Assembly (NCBI GenBank): GCA_025024175.1
Contig: QCXZ01000041.1
Coordinates: 33,351,786-33,415,785, forward strand
Direction: 5' to 3'
Length of the DNA stretch: 64,000 nt
From: Rhyzopertha dominica
Taxonomy: Eukaryota; Arthropoda; Insecta; Coleoptera; Bostrichidae
Shown here: one piece after another, positions 12,276-25,900 of the stretch
Position numbering within the stretch: position 1 is the first letter of the stretch
How the letters are laid out: every line of letters starts with the position of its first letter
Made by a program: the position numbers and the translations under genes
Notes under the pieces: generated by a model
The model's input: only the letters and a program-made list of their open reading frames with translations
Database searches by the model: none
What the model was told of the DNA's origin: nothing

Positions 12276-13855
12276 AAATCTCTTTTTATTGCAACACTTC
12301 AAACTGACGTTTACTATTAATTTGTCATTTCCTAAAAGCTACTGCCTATGTGTGATATCTAATATTTATGATATGTAGCACATAGATTTTGTTTAACTGA
12401 GACCAAGAGCTAACGAAAATACATAATTTCGAAGAAAATATTATAGGTATAAGGTATAAATTTTGCACAATTGAACAAATTATAATATTAAATATTGGTT
12501 TAATGCAAAAGCATAAATAGAAGTTGTTTTGATGTAGAGGGCCTCATAAAGTCAAACAGTCTTCTGACAGATTAAACTCAAATACTCAAGAATCGCGCAA
12601 TTTCGAATTCGCGTAAGTCGGTGTTACTGGATATCAATGTTTAATTGTTTTTTCATACTTTTTTCAAAATATCAGTTTAACATTTACTGAGACTTTTTCT
12701 CAAATACTTTATCTTATTAAAATAAATATTAATTAAGCAATTTTAATTACTTTTTGGGGTTTTACTATATGTGAATACCTGGCTGGAACCAAAATAAATC
12801 CTCAGAAATTAAGTGGTAAAAATAAATCCCTTAAACCCTTTGTGTCCCCAATATTATAATTTCCATCAGCTGTGCTAAACGTGTGCAAGTATAAGAACGC
12901 AATTTGTGAAAGCAGAATTGGCGGAATTTACCATATTTCTAATACAAAAATATCGTTAATAGTAAAAATGGAATTGGTTGGAATTAACGATAACAGTCCT
13001 TTAGCACAGCAAAAATCATGTTACAAGTAAAACATTACCTTTTTGAAGAATGAGTAATTGCAATGAATTACTTTTTAAAAGTAATTGTTCCAATCACTGA
13101 GAATACAGCACAGTTGAGACAACATTAATTATGTCAGTAGGTTTAGATGCTTCAGACAAAAGAATTCTGTTCATTGGCGTAAGAAATACAAAAGTTTCTG
13201 AGTGGAACATACATAATGGTTATATTGTTAATTATACATTTTAATTTAGTGAGCAGATACAAGAGGTTAATGTAGTAGACTTGAAGTTATTTATTGTGTA
13301 ACCAATCGATAAAATTTACACGTCAAGCAGTGTATTTATATGAAATATGTTTCTGAATAAAGCCAACCCTTCACGTTTACATTACGAAAAGTATTTTTTA
13401 ACAAGGAAAATATTGTTTTTGCTTATCTTTATCCTTTTTTACGTGTAATATAGAGTATCTGATGATAAATAAAGAAATTTAATTTACCATTGGTCCCGTG
13501 TATAAATCTGAATTACAGGTTTGATACTCGTATCAGAGCCATCGATAAGATAACTAACCCGTGTGTGTATATCTAGCGCGGGTTTCCAAAAAGGTGCTAG
13601 TACAGCACGTACATTTTGCTACGCTATCTCTGTTATCGTTATTTTTAAAGCAACTTTCCTCATTGCAGCTTTTACTCGGGGTTTTATATCTCTTCAGTGA
13701 CTTTAGGTGCGTCTTGAATGGAAGTTAGTTCTTATTATAAATTAAAAAAAAATACGCCTTTTCAGGCATTAAATTTTAAGGCATTTATCTATAATAATGT
13801 AACGCGAATTTTAAGGAATTGTGTCTATGTGAAGTAATATTACCTTTTGTTTCAG
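12276..13855. other. Intergenic or 5' region of the ETS gene
   Basis: AT-rich with no recognisable domain. The first splice acceptor of the ETS gene is at 13853-13855 (TTTGTTTCAG). The exon before it, needed to supply one base of a codon, was not found here and may be farther upstream or non-coding. Confidence 0.4.
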
Positions 13856-13990
13856 ATGCAACCGAGGTAACAACTGAACGAAGTATATCTCCGTGGAAAT
13901 CGTCTCCTGTAAATGATGTTTTATGTGAAGAACCAGACGAGGGATTTTGGGAAAACTATTTATACAACAAAGCAAGGATGGAGAGGGATT
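13856..13990 (+). CDS. ETS gene, upstream N-terminal exon
   Basis: Acceptor TTTGTTTCAG, donor GTAAGT, ending phase 1. The frame reads [18 protein letters not shown] and continues with several acidic residues to KARMERD. An ATG at 13978 could act as a start if upstream sequence is untranslated, but the open frame before it looks coding. Confidence 0.65.
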
Positions 13991-16900
13991 GTAAGTGAAA
14001 GTTTGTTTATCTTCTGCATTTAGAGGGCTTACAGAGGTTTTGCACATTTTATGAGGGTGTTAGTNTGTATGTGTTGATGGCATTATGCTTGCTTGTATAG
14101 CAGAAAATTCTAAACGTACCTCAGCAATCATCAACTCTTCCAAACAATGTTAAATATTTTGTGTGACTAATCATCAGCTTTGCAAAATAAAACTCCTTTG
14201 TTTCTCATTTCCCATAGATATAAAAAATCGTTACCTACCGTACTTAGCGAACAACTTCTTCTATTAGTAAAGGTAAAAGAATCAGAAATCAGAGAATTCT
14301 CAGACTTTACTTAACTTTTTCTCTATAACTATTCAAGAAACTTCTTGGCAGAGTTTCATGAGGCTCAAAAATTAATATTGGTATATAGTAACCGCCATTG
14401 ACTTTGCTCGACATGTTTGTCCTATACTATTACAATAATGCTGAAAACAATCCTTTAAAGCAGACAAATCTCTTTTAAGGCATTATTATTTCAGCTCATG
14501 TTCTATGTAAAAAGTAACTCGTTTTGTATGCTGTACCGTGCATTTTGTTGATGAATTCCGGTACCTAATATTCGATTGCAATAGCCTTTATAGTCGGTGT
14601 AAATAAGCTTTCAATAATAAAATGCTTTCCAAGTCTTACATCCTCATTTAAATAGTGTCTAACGCATGAACCCGTGGTTCTTAAAAATTATTCATTGTGC
14701 TACTGCAATATCAAAACAACCACCTTTCTATAAAATTTCCAATAACACGGATAAGAATGTCATACATGATCGTGGAAAAATGGGATTTGCTGAAGATATA
14801 TAGGAAATATTTTCGTATTTCTCAAAGATCCATGATTACCACGGTGGTATGGACGAGGACTATTTTGAAGGCTTGTTTAAAGAGAAGTTACTACTCTAAA
14901 TTGAAAGAAAAGTAGGTAACTAAACTACCAAAATATCATAGTAACAGAAAAACAGTTAACTATTATATTTGGCATCACAATTTGAAACTACCTAAATCAC
15001 CTAAACTGAACCTGAACTGGTGTTGGAAATAACAAAGTCATAGTTTGACAAGAAAATTGGAGCAAGATGTGAATGAACTGACGTTTTACGTATATTGCAA
15101 GAAAATATTAGCCAAGTAAAAAGGTTTGTTTTTCACGTGCAAATCCTATAGAAAAAATGTACAAGAAAGTCTTAATAGGAAGCAAATTAATGATGATTTT
15201 CTTCATATTATATCGTTATCACAATGTTAAAAGCTTAAGCAAATATTTACTTATATTTATAATTATTAATAAAGTCCGAGTGCTCTAGATAGTCGTAATC
15301 AATAGAATTTAGGAAATACAGATCATTAATCGCAAGGCCACTTAAAATTTAAGTTCTACTCTCCACGTGACGTCTTGACTTGACGGACGAAATTTGGTCG
15401 ACGGTCTAGCACATTTTGTATTCACGTACCTAATTAATTTATAGGCGCAATACACTCTAAGATTAAAAACATCCCTGTACACCCGTAAGTTTGACGTGGT
15501 CATATGTGCCTCGTCTACTGAAATACGTGGTAGATTAGATAGTTAACTTTGAGCTAGAGCGAATATTACAAAGATTAACCAAACACTCAATGGGCATTCA
15601 ACAATGTAGGTTCCTGTCCGCTTGGCTTTTTCAATGCGCTTAAATGCTATTGGGCAAATGCCAATGTATAAATCCCTGTACTTACCGTCCGTAGAAACCT
15701 AGGTCGTAACTCGTAAGATGACTCCATGACAATTTTTACAGACATGCCCGCCCCTGTTAAAAAATTGGACTATAATGCATAAATATATAACTTAAAGCTA
15801 TAAACTCAACGTAAATAAATTAGTGCACATCTTTGAAATCGGTTGTTATATAAGTTTAATTGCATATTTTCACAGCTATACACTTATCGTGTCCGGTGCT
15901 TAAATCGCTTAATTGTGATTTGTGCTTTGTTTAATGATTTTTAATAAAAAAACAGTTCAGTTCTGTATACCACCTCGCGTAGTTTAAAGAATATCGTCGT
16001 GTTCTTCGATAAAGTACAATAAAAATCAAATGTTTTCAAGCTGTTTAATTACAGATGTTAAGTTGATTTGTTTTCTAATATTCCGTACCGTTCCGCGCAT
16101 GTGCACTGCGTACCTACATGTGTTGACAAGCCACGGACACCATTACTTACCAATAATCTGTGTTTACGTTGTTTTGTGCGAATTTTAAATGGCGTCAGCG
16201 ATTGAAAATCCGGCCGAATGAAAAATACGCGCTGTTATTCGTTTCCTTAGTGCTATAGGCGTGATAGCAGTTGAAATTCATCCACAAATTGCGTATTGTA
16301 TGGTACAGAAATCAGTTAGAGCTTTTAGAGATGGCTGCCAGAATGTTAATGACGAGGAACGGGCAGGGCGACGGACGGAGGAGCACAAAAGCACTCGTCA
16401 TGGACATTCTGGCGGCCATCTCTAAAAGCTCTAACCCATTTCCGTACTATTCTACCATTCCATCACTCATTGTTTTGTCTATACACTTCGCAGATTTGCC
16501 GATGAATTTCAACTGCTTTCACGCCTTAAGCACTAAGGAAGGAAGGAGCATCCACTCAGTTACTACAACCCGTTACTTTAAACTTTAAAGGCACTGTAAA
16601 TCTCATTAACTGATCGATCACGAACTGATGTTTGAGTAGATATAATTTTATTTTTCCTTATTCCATATATTTGTGGCGTGCTTGCTTGATAAAGTCACTT
16701 ATAAATGAGTATATATTGTTTGTGCTATAAAAAGTGGACAGTTTTTCCTGCATGCTTTATGGTATTCGTAATCACTTGCGTGTGTTATCTACATACCTGC
16801 TTACGCTGTTATACCTTTTGCTGTATTTACTAGGATAAATATTATCCAGCAATTGTATTTGTAGGTCTTGCATCAAATTCTCTATATCATGTAGAAGAAA

Positions 16901-19900
16901 GACATAAAAGACTGAATGAATGGACTTCCGTGGATATAATGAAATGGGTATGCCAAAAATGCCAGCAAGCTAACATAAACTATGAGAATATACCCATTAA
17001 AAATCTTATTGACATGACAATGGAGAAATTTCGGCACATAGACAGACAAACCTTATACAAACTGTTTCAGTCGATGGATGTGACGAATCTAATTTATGAA
17101 AGAAGGAGCGAATTATTCAGAGAAAGTAAGGAACCGCCAAATAACATAGTAATATAAACTGTTAGAATTTCTTATTAGGGTGATGTCACCGAACTCTATA
17201 AAATATGGAACATCAGAGAATGGGCATGCGGCATTCAAATAAATGTTCCCTTTAAAACAATTCTTATTTTTTCGTAGGCATGCGCACTTGCGCAGAAGAA
17301 TGTGAAGTGTCAGATATTTTGATGTTCATGTCATTATGTCAATGTCAAAATGTCATATCAAGCAACGACGCCAACAGCTGATGCTACGGTTAAGTGTAAA
17401 AAAATGTAAACAATTAGGCTTTTTAAGATTACGTCATCCACACGACGAGAACACAGGATGACAGCATATTTATATGCTGTGGCGAGACAGGAGACACCGC
17501 TGTCACTTTCAATACATGATCCATATGAACGACTTGAATGATCCGAATCTACGCGATTGATTGAACGATTTGAATTGAATCGAATGTCCCAGCACTAGTG
17601 GCTAACGTTGGCATTAAGTTGTGGCGGCGCCGTTGACGCGATGCGTCGCTTAGCGAGAAAGGACGGAGCACGGTATCGTGTGTGCAAAGTTTTTTGACAT
17701 GTGTGTCATTCCGTTTTTCATAAAAAATTCGATTGCCACATCCGTTAATTTTGTAACAGAAATATAGTAATAGAGAGTGTTCAATCTTTCGTTCTTTTCA
17801 TTAAACACCCGCTACAAATTTGGTGACCCCGACGTGATCAAAATTTTAATTTTGTACGCGTGTGTTGTGAAAGACATTTACTTAACAAAAAAAAAGGTAT
17901 GGCGGACGACGCGCAGGCAATGATCGAACAACTACAACAACGGTTAGCAGCAGCGGAAGCACTGATCCCACGGAATGATGACGCGACAAACGCAGTGGAA
18001 GCAGTTAAAAGCGTCAAATTGCCGAGTTTCTGGCAACGAGACCCCGTGCTATGGTTTGCACAAGTAGAGTCGCAATTCCACACAAATAATATTCGGTCAG
18101 ATAACACCAAATACCACACTGTCGTTGGCGCATTGGACTGCAACGTCCTGCAGCAGGTCTCTGACGTAATCGCCAATCCACCAATAACCAACAAATATGA
18201 AACAATAAAAAACAGATTGGTTATAGCCTATTCAGACTCGCAGGAGCGGCAGATTAAAAAGCTTCTGACAGAGGTCGAATTGGGAGACAAGAAGCCTTCC
18301 CAATTACTCCGTGAAATGCGCGCCTTAGCGGACAATAGGATTTCGGAAGACGTGCTCCGGACTTTGTGGACGCAGCGGCTGCCCACTCACATCCAGATCG
18401 TCCTTTCCGCCAGCGATGATGTAGCGTTGGAGAAAATGGCCAGCATCGCAGATAAGGTGGCAGAAATTGATTATGTACAGCTGATGTCGGCGGGAACAAT
18501 CTCTGCTATCCACCACACCAAGGCGCCACCGTTGACAGACCTGACCGCCACATTGGATCGGTTGCAAGCCCAATTAGCAGCGCTGTCAGCAAAAGTAGAT
18601 GACATCGTAGCCGATAGAGGCCGCCGACGACAACGATCACGTAGCCAAAACCGAAGCCAGTATGGGAGCAAGCAACCGATGCAGAATGATCGCAGTGTTT
18701 GTTTTTATCATCGACGTTTTGGTGAAAAAGCAAACAGGTGCACGACACCCTGCAGTTACGCGAAAGATCCGCAGGAAAACTAGGAGCACCGTCTGCACAG
18801 GAGGCAGTGCATGACGGGCAAGCAGCAAAACAGAATCGCCTCTTTATCACGGACAAGACATCAGGCGCCCGCTTTCTAATAGACACAGGAGCAGATATTT
18901 CCGTTGTGCCCAAATGGTTCGGAGGTAAGCAAAACCATTGCATAACTCAAACCAGCCTTTTCGCAGCCAACGGCTCAGCGATACGCACATATGGAGATAA
19001 ACTTATGCGTTTGGACCTGGGGCTCCGCAGACCCTTCCAATGGATTTTCACACTCGCTGATGTCGCTCGACCTATTATCGGGGCAGATTTTCTGTGTCAC
19101 CACAATTTGCTAGTTGATCTAAAGAACCGACAGCTTATTGACAAGCAAACAAAATTGCAAACAGTGGCGGAGGTACATGAATGTCAACAGCTTCGTGTAC
19201 TAACTGTGGTGAAATCTACTGTGTTCCATGAACTATTAGCACAATATGTAGATATTACTAGACCCAATATCAAAGGGATGTCTCAAATGGCAGTTACATC
19301 TCACTACATTGTGACCACCGGCCCCCCGATTGCAGAGGCCCCTAGAAGACTGCCTCCCGACAAGCTAAAGGCAGCCAAAGAAGAATTTCAATTTATGATG
19401 GACCAAGGATGGTGCCGTCCATCGAGCAGCCCTTGGGCCAGCCCACTACACATGGTACGCAAGAAAAGTGCGGGTGAATGGCGACCGTGTGGCGACTATA
19501 GACGTTTAAATAGTGTCACGGTGCCCGATCGGTATCCAGTTCCGAACATTCAAGACTTTTCTTATAGGCTAAGTGATAAAAACATTTTTTCCACCCTAGA
19601 TTTAGTTCGGGCCTATCACCAGATACCGGTATCAAGTGAAGACATTCCAAAAACGGCAATTACAACACCTTTCGGCCTTTTTGAGTTCACCGTAATGCCT
19701 TTCGGTCTACGTAACGCGGCGCAAACTTTTCAAAGACACATAAATTCAGTGCTTGGTGATCTAGACTTTTGTTTCGTGTATATAGACGATATATTAATAG
19801 CTTCAGTGTCCCCCGAAGAACATTTATCACATTTAAAAACTGTTTTCAGTAGGTTAAGAGACTATCACATACAAATAAATCCCTCAAAGTGCGTTCTAGG

Positions 19901-22900
19901 AGTTCCAGAAGTAGAATATCTAGGACACCACATATCTGCAAATGGTAGTCGACCCCTGCCAGGCAAAGTCGAGGCTATCACAGAATTGCCACAACCAAAA
20001 ACGGTGAAGGAACTCAGGCGCTTCCTTGGAATGCTGAATTTTTACAGGAGGTACATGAAAAATGCAGCCAGCACACAAGCCATTTTGCACGAGTACCTGA
20101 AAGACAGCCCAAAGCGTGACAAAAGACCCATACCGTGGACACCTGCAGCCATAGAGGCATTCAATCGTTGCAAAGAGGACTTAGCAACAGCTACATTACT
20201 GGCACACCCCGCCAATGACGCCCCACTGCGTCTCACGACAGATGCCTCAGACAATTCCATGGGAGCTGTCCTAGAGCAGTACAGTGGCAATTCCTGGCAG
20301 CCACTAGGATTCTTCTCCAGGAAGTTCAGTCCTGCACAGTCTCGCTACAGTGCCTACGACCGGGAACTTTGTGCCATATACGAGGCAATCAAGTTTTTCC
20401 GGCACATGGTGGAAGGACGCGAATTTGAAGTGCGTACAGACCACAAACCGCTAATTTTTGCATTTTCCCAGAAATCCAGCAAAGCATCACCTAGGCAACT
20501 ACGTCAGTTGGACTTCATAGGCCAATTCTGCACAAAAATAACCCATATATCTGGAAACGACAACATCGTAGCAGACACCCTGTCTCGAGTGGACGCCATG
20601 TCACTACCTGCAGTTGTCACCCCCGAAGAACTGGCCCGGGAACAGCAAAATGATGAACATTTGCAGGAACTACTCTCCTCCGGAACATCTGCATTAAAGT
20701 TGAAGACGTTTTCGCCATCCGTGACCTCCGCACCACTAGTCTGCGACACATCAACAGAAAACGTTCGTCTATATGTACCGCATAGTCTGCGGCAAAGGAT
20801 ATTCAACATGTTCCATCATCTATCGCATTCCAGTGGACGAGCAACAAGCCGTGCGATAAAGAAAAGATTTATTTGGCCAGGCCTGGACAAAGACGTCACA
20901 GACTGGGCACGTAGCTGTATACCCTGTCAACGTTCTAAGATATCGAGGCACACTAAGAGCGCTCCCCAACCATTCCCCTTAAACAACGAACGTTTTGAGC
21001 ACGTTCACCTAGATATTGTTGGCCCGTTACCACTGTGTGAAGGTTTTCGATACTGCCTCACAATGGCTGACCGATTCACACGATGGCCAGAAGTTATACC
21101 GATGTCAGACATATCTGCCGAAACCATAGCTCAAACCTTCTATGTAAACTGGATTGCACGTTTCGGATGTCCACGATTCATCACTACAGATCAGGGCAGA
21201 CAGTTTGAGTCTTTGCTGTTCCAAGCTCTTACCAATTTGTTAGGAATTAAGAGGAACAGAACGACTGCGTATCACCCACAAGCTAACGGCCTCATAGAAC
21301 GCTGGCATCGCACGATCAAAGCGGCAATAATGTGCCACGAAGACGAAAACTGGGTCCGGACAATCCCTACAATCCTCCTTGGACTGAGGATATCCGTCAA
21401 AGAAGACATTGGATATTCTCCAGCAGAACTAGTGTACGGATCACAATTGAGAGTGCCAGGAGAGTTGTTCTTGCCAGAAGAACGTGCGGAAACCAACCAT
21501 TCGACATTGATAGAAAACCTACGATCTCACATGCAATGCATCCGGCCCACACCAGCCTCCAGACATGCCAAAGGAAAGTACTTTGTTCATCCAGCCCTCA
21601 ATACGTGTTCTCACGTATTCCTGAGGGATGATACTGTAAAAAGGCCACTTACCCAGCCGTATACAGGCCCCCATGAGGTAATAGCAAGATCATCTAAAAC
21701 AATGGATATTATCATCAAGGGCAAGGTGTTAAAAGTATCAATTGATCGGGTCAAACCGGCTTTTTCCGCAGAAGATTCGAAAAACGAGCGAGAACACACC
21801 ACCCAGAACAGGCAACCAACACATCCCCAGCCAATCTCAACCCGTCATGGTAGAATTTCAAAACAATCAGTCCGTTTTCGCGACTACATTACGTAGTCAC
21901 TGGAGGGGGAGTACTATGGCGGCGCCGTTGACGCGATGCGTCGCTTAGCGAGAAAGGACGGAGCACGGTATCGTGTGTGCAAAGTTTTTTGACATGTGTG
22001 TCATTCCGTTTTTCATAAAAAATTCGATTGCCACATCCGTTAATTTTGTAACAGAAATATAGTAATAGAGAGTGTTCAATCTTTCGTTCTTTTCATTAAA
22101 CACCCGCTACAAAGTAATGGGGTTTCTATGACAGCGCGCTAGAAGCTGCATCGTTTCGACATGTGCCCCCTGGCAGTCGCTCCGAAAGTCACGTGTTCTA
22201 AAAAGCCTAATGCAACTTAACCTAGGTAAAAACAGCTTGATAACTGAACGGCTGTCATCGCAAATGACATTGACTGTTCTCAAATAATGGAAAGTGCAAG
22301 CGCCTCAAGAAACTGCGCAGGTTTCAATTGGAAACAGATTTAAGAGGCTTCTGATGTTCCATATTTTATAGAGTTCGGTGGCTGATGTACACTAAAAGGA
22401 AGTGTTGTATACCTAATACCTTGAAATATTAAATTCTGTATTTGTGCATTTAGAATAATAGAAACACGTTTCAAATTCTTTTTTAAAGGTGCTTAATAGA
22501 TGTTTTTTATAATTAGTTTTGTATTGTTTGAAAATAAGCTTAAATAAGTTCATTTTTCTGTGAGACGAAATACGAAGTAACCCTTTTTAATTTCTCGCTA
22601 CATGCTATTATCTGAGTTATCGTGGCTTTGCAACAGTGATGACTACGGACAACTACATTAAGGATACCGAACAGAAGATTCGATAACATTCCTATCTTTG
22701 CCAGTGAATTAAACTTTTACCTTTACCACAAATGTTATCCATCTTTAAACGTTTAGCGGGATATTCAGTTTCAAGCATTAAGTGGGCAACGAAGATGAGT
22801 TCTGCTTATACTGAGCCAGTTTCTTAAAAAGCACAACATAAAATGACAATCTTTAAAATATTGTAGAGATAAAGTGTTTATTATGCCATATCTCAATACT

Positions 22901-25900
22901 GTCAATGAACAAATGTTAATTTGTGATGCGATGCGGACTGCCCAGTAGGTGTTTAAATTTAAAATCAATTGATGTCGGTTTTAACCGATTTACTCTTGAT
23001 GAGTTACCTATACTTGTTTCATGAACGTTTTAGTTAAGGGGATAACGACCGTATTCTGCTTATGGGATTACCAATGTAAACTTGATAACGAATATCTTCA
23101 AAACTAACAAGAATTTTTAACTCATTTTTTTTTAAATGAAAGATTTTAATGTTCTAAAGGGGCCTAATTTTTTATTTTTGCGAAATCTTTTACTATTAAA
23201 TTTTTAACAAATTAAAAAGAAAAAAGGGAGAATGCAAATGCAATGAAGAGATGTAGCAAAATACGTACTGTTGTAGAAATATAACTAGCAACAATTTACG
23301 CCCTTCACCTCCAATACATTGTTGCAAAAATATTGCGCATTTCTTAAATACAATGGTGTGGTAAGAGTAGATATTATTAATAAATAAATAATGTAAATTT
23401 TATTTAACCAGCAAACAAAAACAATATTAAAAAAAGGTCAACTGGCATTTCTAACAAATGATTTAAATAAAGAATTGGGTATTTCGGCGGATTTTATTAT
23501 ACATTCCGAACGATCCAATTGAAATAAGATTGACGTGTTTTTTTAATTTCTTTTAATATTGCGTATAACTTGAGATATTAATTAATAAAAATTAAAGAAT
23601 TTAGTTGTGACTTCATAAGTGAACAATCTGGTTGTACCGTGTTGAAAAGTGAGGGAGGGACAACAATCGGAGTAAGTAGCAACATCGTGTACAGCTGACC
23701 ACTGGATAGTACAGTGACAGCTTAGTTGAATCATCTGTAAACGCGTTTTTTATTTGTTGTTTATTTTATTTTGTTTATCGTTCGTTGTTTTTGCGTTAAT
23801 TAAGCATCATCAAACACAAACACAACAAATCCAAAACCCGGACCAAGATTATAATGTCTACAATGTCGACATCCTACCGTCATTTGACAGCCACAAAAGA
23901 ATGTAAAGTAACCAGTGATGGGCGCGTAGAATACTCCATGTAGAATACGCCATTATGTACGCGTAAACTATGATTAATATTCTACTTTAAAAGTCTACTG
24001 TAGAAAATAACTTTATGTAGATNAACAGCAAACTAGNAATATTTAGTACTNTTAACAGCTCCAAATGCCTCAAATGACAATATTACTTTGTATATTATTA
24101 TTTTCGTTCTCCCATCGATCGTACCGCGAGGTACGTGAAAAAGAGAACTACCTATATATATCACTCAATGGAACCGAGTTGATCCGATCACAACCAAACT
24201 TGGTATGGTAATAGCCCATGACCTTCTGAGCTCCAATTCNGAGCCCTATGCTGTAGACTCTCACCGTTCAAAAGTTACAGGACATCAAAGTTGCTGCAGA
24301 TCGCCGTGCACTAAAGTCAGTAGGTTGGAACTACGCGTGGACCACGATCGGAACTACCTGGAGTCGATCATAGAACGTTTTCTTTCGTTTTGGACGATTC
24401 CACTGGTTGTTGCTTCCTAACTAAACAAAATACTACTTCGTTGTAATTAAAATAACTAGATCCACGTTAAACAACAATAACTCGTTTCGACATACATTTG
24501 TTAGGGTCAGAAGGCACAAGCGTGCTTTGGAGCTCTAATCGGTCAATGGGTTCTTTAATGACTGTAAACTATGATTTTATTATCTTTTTTTGTCTATAAA
24601 CGGAAGAAGACTGGCTATTTCATATGCTACCTATTATACCTAATATACTCGTGGAAGAAAAGACTTCGAAGCGCATGTTTTGTGCGAAAGAAGTAAGAAA
24701 ACCGTTTGGGTATTCTGATGACTTACTAAAATAAGTTATGCAAATTTGTAATATAAATATTAAACTGCAGTGCTTTAAAAATTTTTAAGAATTGACCCAT
24801 AAAACAGGGAAATTAGAACAAAATAATTTGCACAATACACTTAATATACAATAGCCATAATATACTCGTCTCATATTTTCTACTCAAAATCTACGCCAAA
24901 ATGCTTTATCTACATTTTCTACGCGGGTAATGTAGAAAATTATAATTTACGCGTAAACGCCCATCACTGAAAGTAACACTGTTGCTAAGTTGCGTATTTC
25001 TTTTCGCAGTTAAGTCGTCACATCCTTTGAAGGGCGTTTCAAAATAGTTCAACTTCTACCTAAATATTCATGTACTTAAATACATTTTTTATACTAGCCA
25101 ACATAGGGAATTATTTACATATGTTACAATTAGTAACGAAACTATATTGAATTCCGTAATTTTTACTTCACTGGAATACCCAATTGATTACCTTGTTAAA
25201 AATGCATATTTCATTTTTGTTAGCATTTAGTACATACGTTGTTTACTTATCTGAGCGAATTTTATTCGAAAAGATTGTTATGTAAAATTCAATATTCTTG
25301 TACCTATTGCTAGGTGGCTTTGTCACCATGTCAGTGTAAAGCTAACAGATGGCATTGCCATCCTAAATTCTTACTTATATCTATCGAAATGGTTAAAAAG
25401 GTTCATTACTAAAAAACAAAAAAGTGTAAAAATTTTAATCTTGGTTGAGAATAGTAAACTTTTAAAGAGAAAATTAACTTGTTCGACCATTTTTAAATCG
25501 AATATTTTTTTAATAAATATATATTTAATAAATTATATATTCCAGTTTTACTCTCATGTTAAACTCATAATGGATTGTACTTTGTCATAATTATTCGATC
25601 CCTTTTGACTAATATAGCATTTGATTTGATATAATTATGTAGAACAAATAAGTATAAAAAAATTATTTTCATATAATGTGATATGTGTTGGAAGATGATT
25701 GAATACTAAATTTGAGGAATTACGATTTGTTCTGCAAACTATGTGAAAGGTGAACCTAAGCTTTCTTTCTGCATTAGAATCCAAAACCAGCAGTATATTT
25801 ACATTTTATGGAGGTTTATGGTCCTGTCCCATTTAAATTTTAGGCTACGTTCGACAGCTATCTTTTTCTGTCATCAGCACCCTCAAATTTACCGTTACGA

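Larger units (their letters stand above)
17620..22111 (+). mobile_element. Near-intact Ty3/gypsy LTR retrotransposon, CsRn1 clade
   Basis: Complete architecture: 5' LTR, tRNA-Trp primer site, gag with a CHCC finger, pol with protease, reverse transcriptase, RNase H and integrase, polypurine tract, 3' LTR. The flanks carry a 4-bp duplication AAGT (17616-17619 and 22112-22115). The LTRs differ only at their second base by eye, so insertion is recent. It lies inside the P-like element in the intron between the two PNT exons, in the sense orientation of the ETS gene. No envelope gene is present. Confidence 0.93.
17187..22380. mobile_element. P-element-like DNA transposon, copy 2, host of a gypsy insertion
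   Basis: The same 31-bp inverted ends as the copy at 4997-11706 (CACCGAACTC at 17187 and GAGTTCGGTG ending at 22380). The flanking 8 bp differ at one base, GGTGATGT (17179-17186) and GCTGATGT (22381-22388). Without the gypsy element it is about 0.7 kb, so it is a short internally deleted derivative. Bases 17300-17400 match the reverse complement of 8964-9060 in copy 1. A patch at 17500-17612 ending CCCAGCACTAG may be another small hAT-like piece. Confidence 0.7.

Noticed and set aside
17838..20809. Several minus-strand open frames of 60-145 codons opposite the gypsy gag and pol
   Set aside because: They are shadows of the intact plus-strand gag and pol frames, with no domain of their own.
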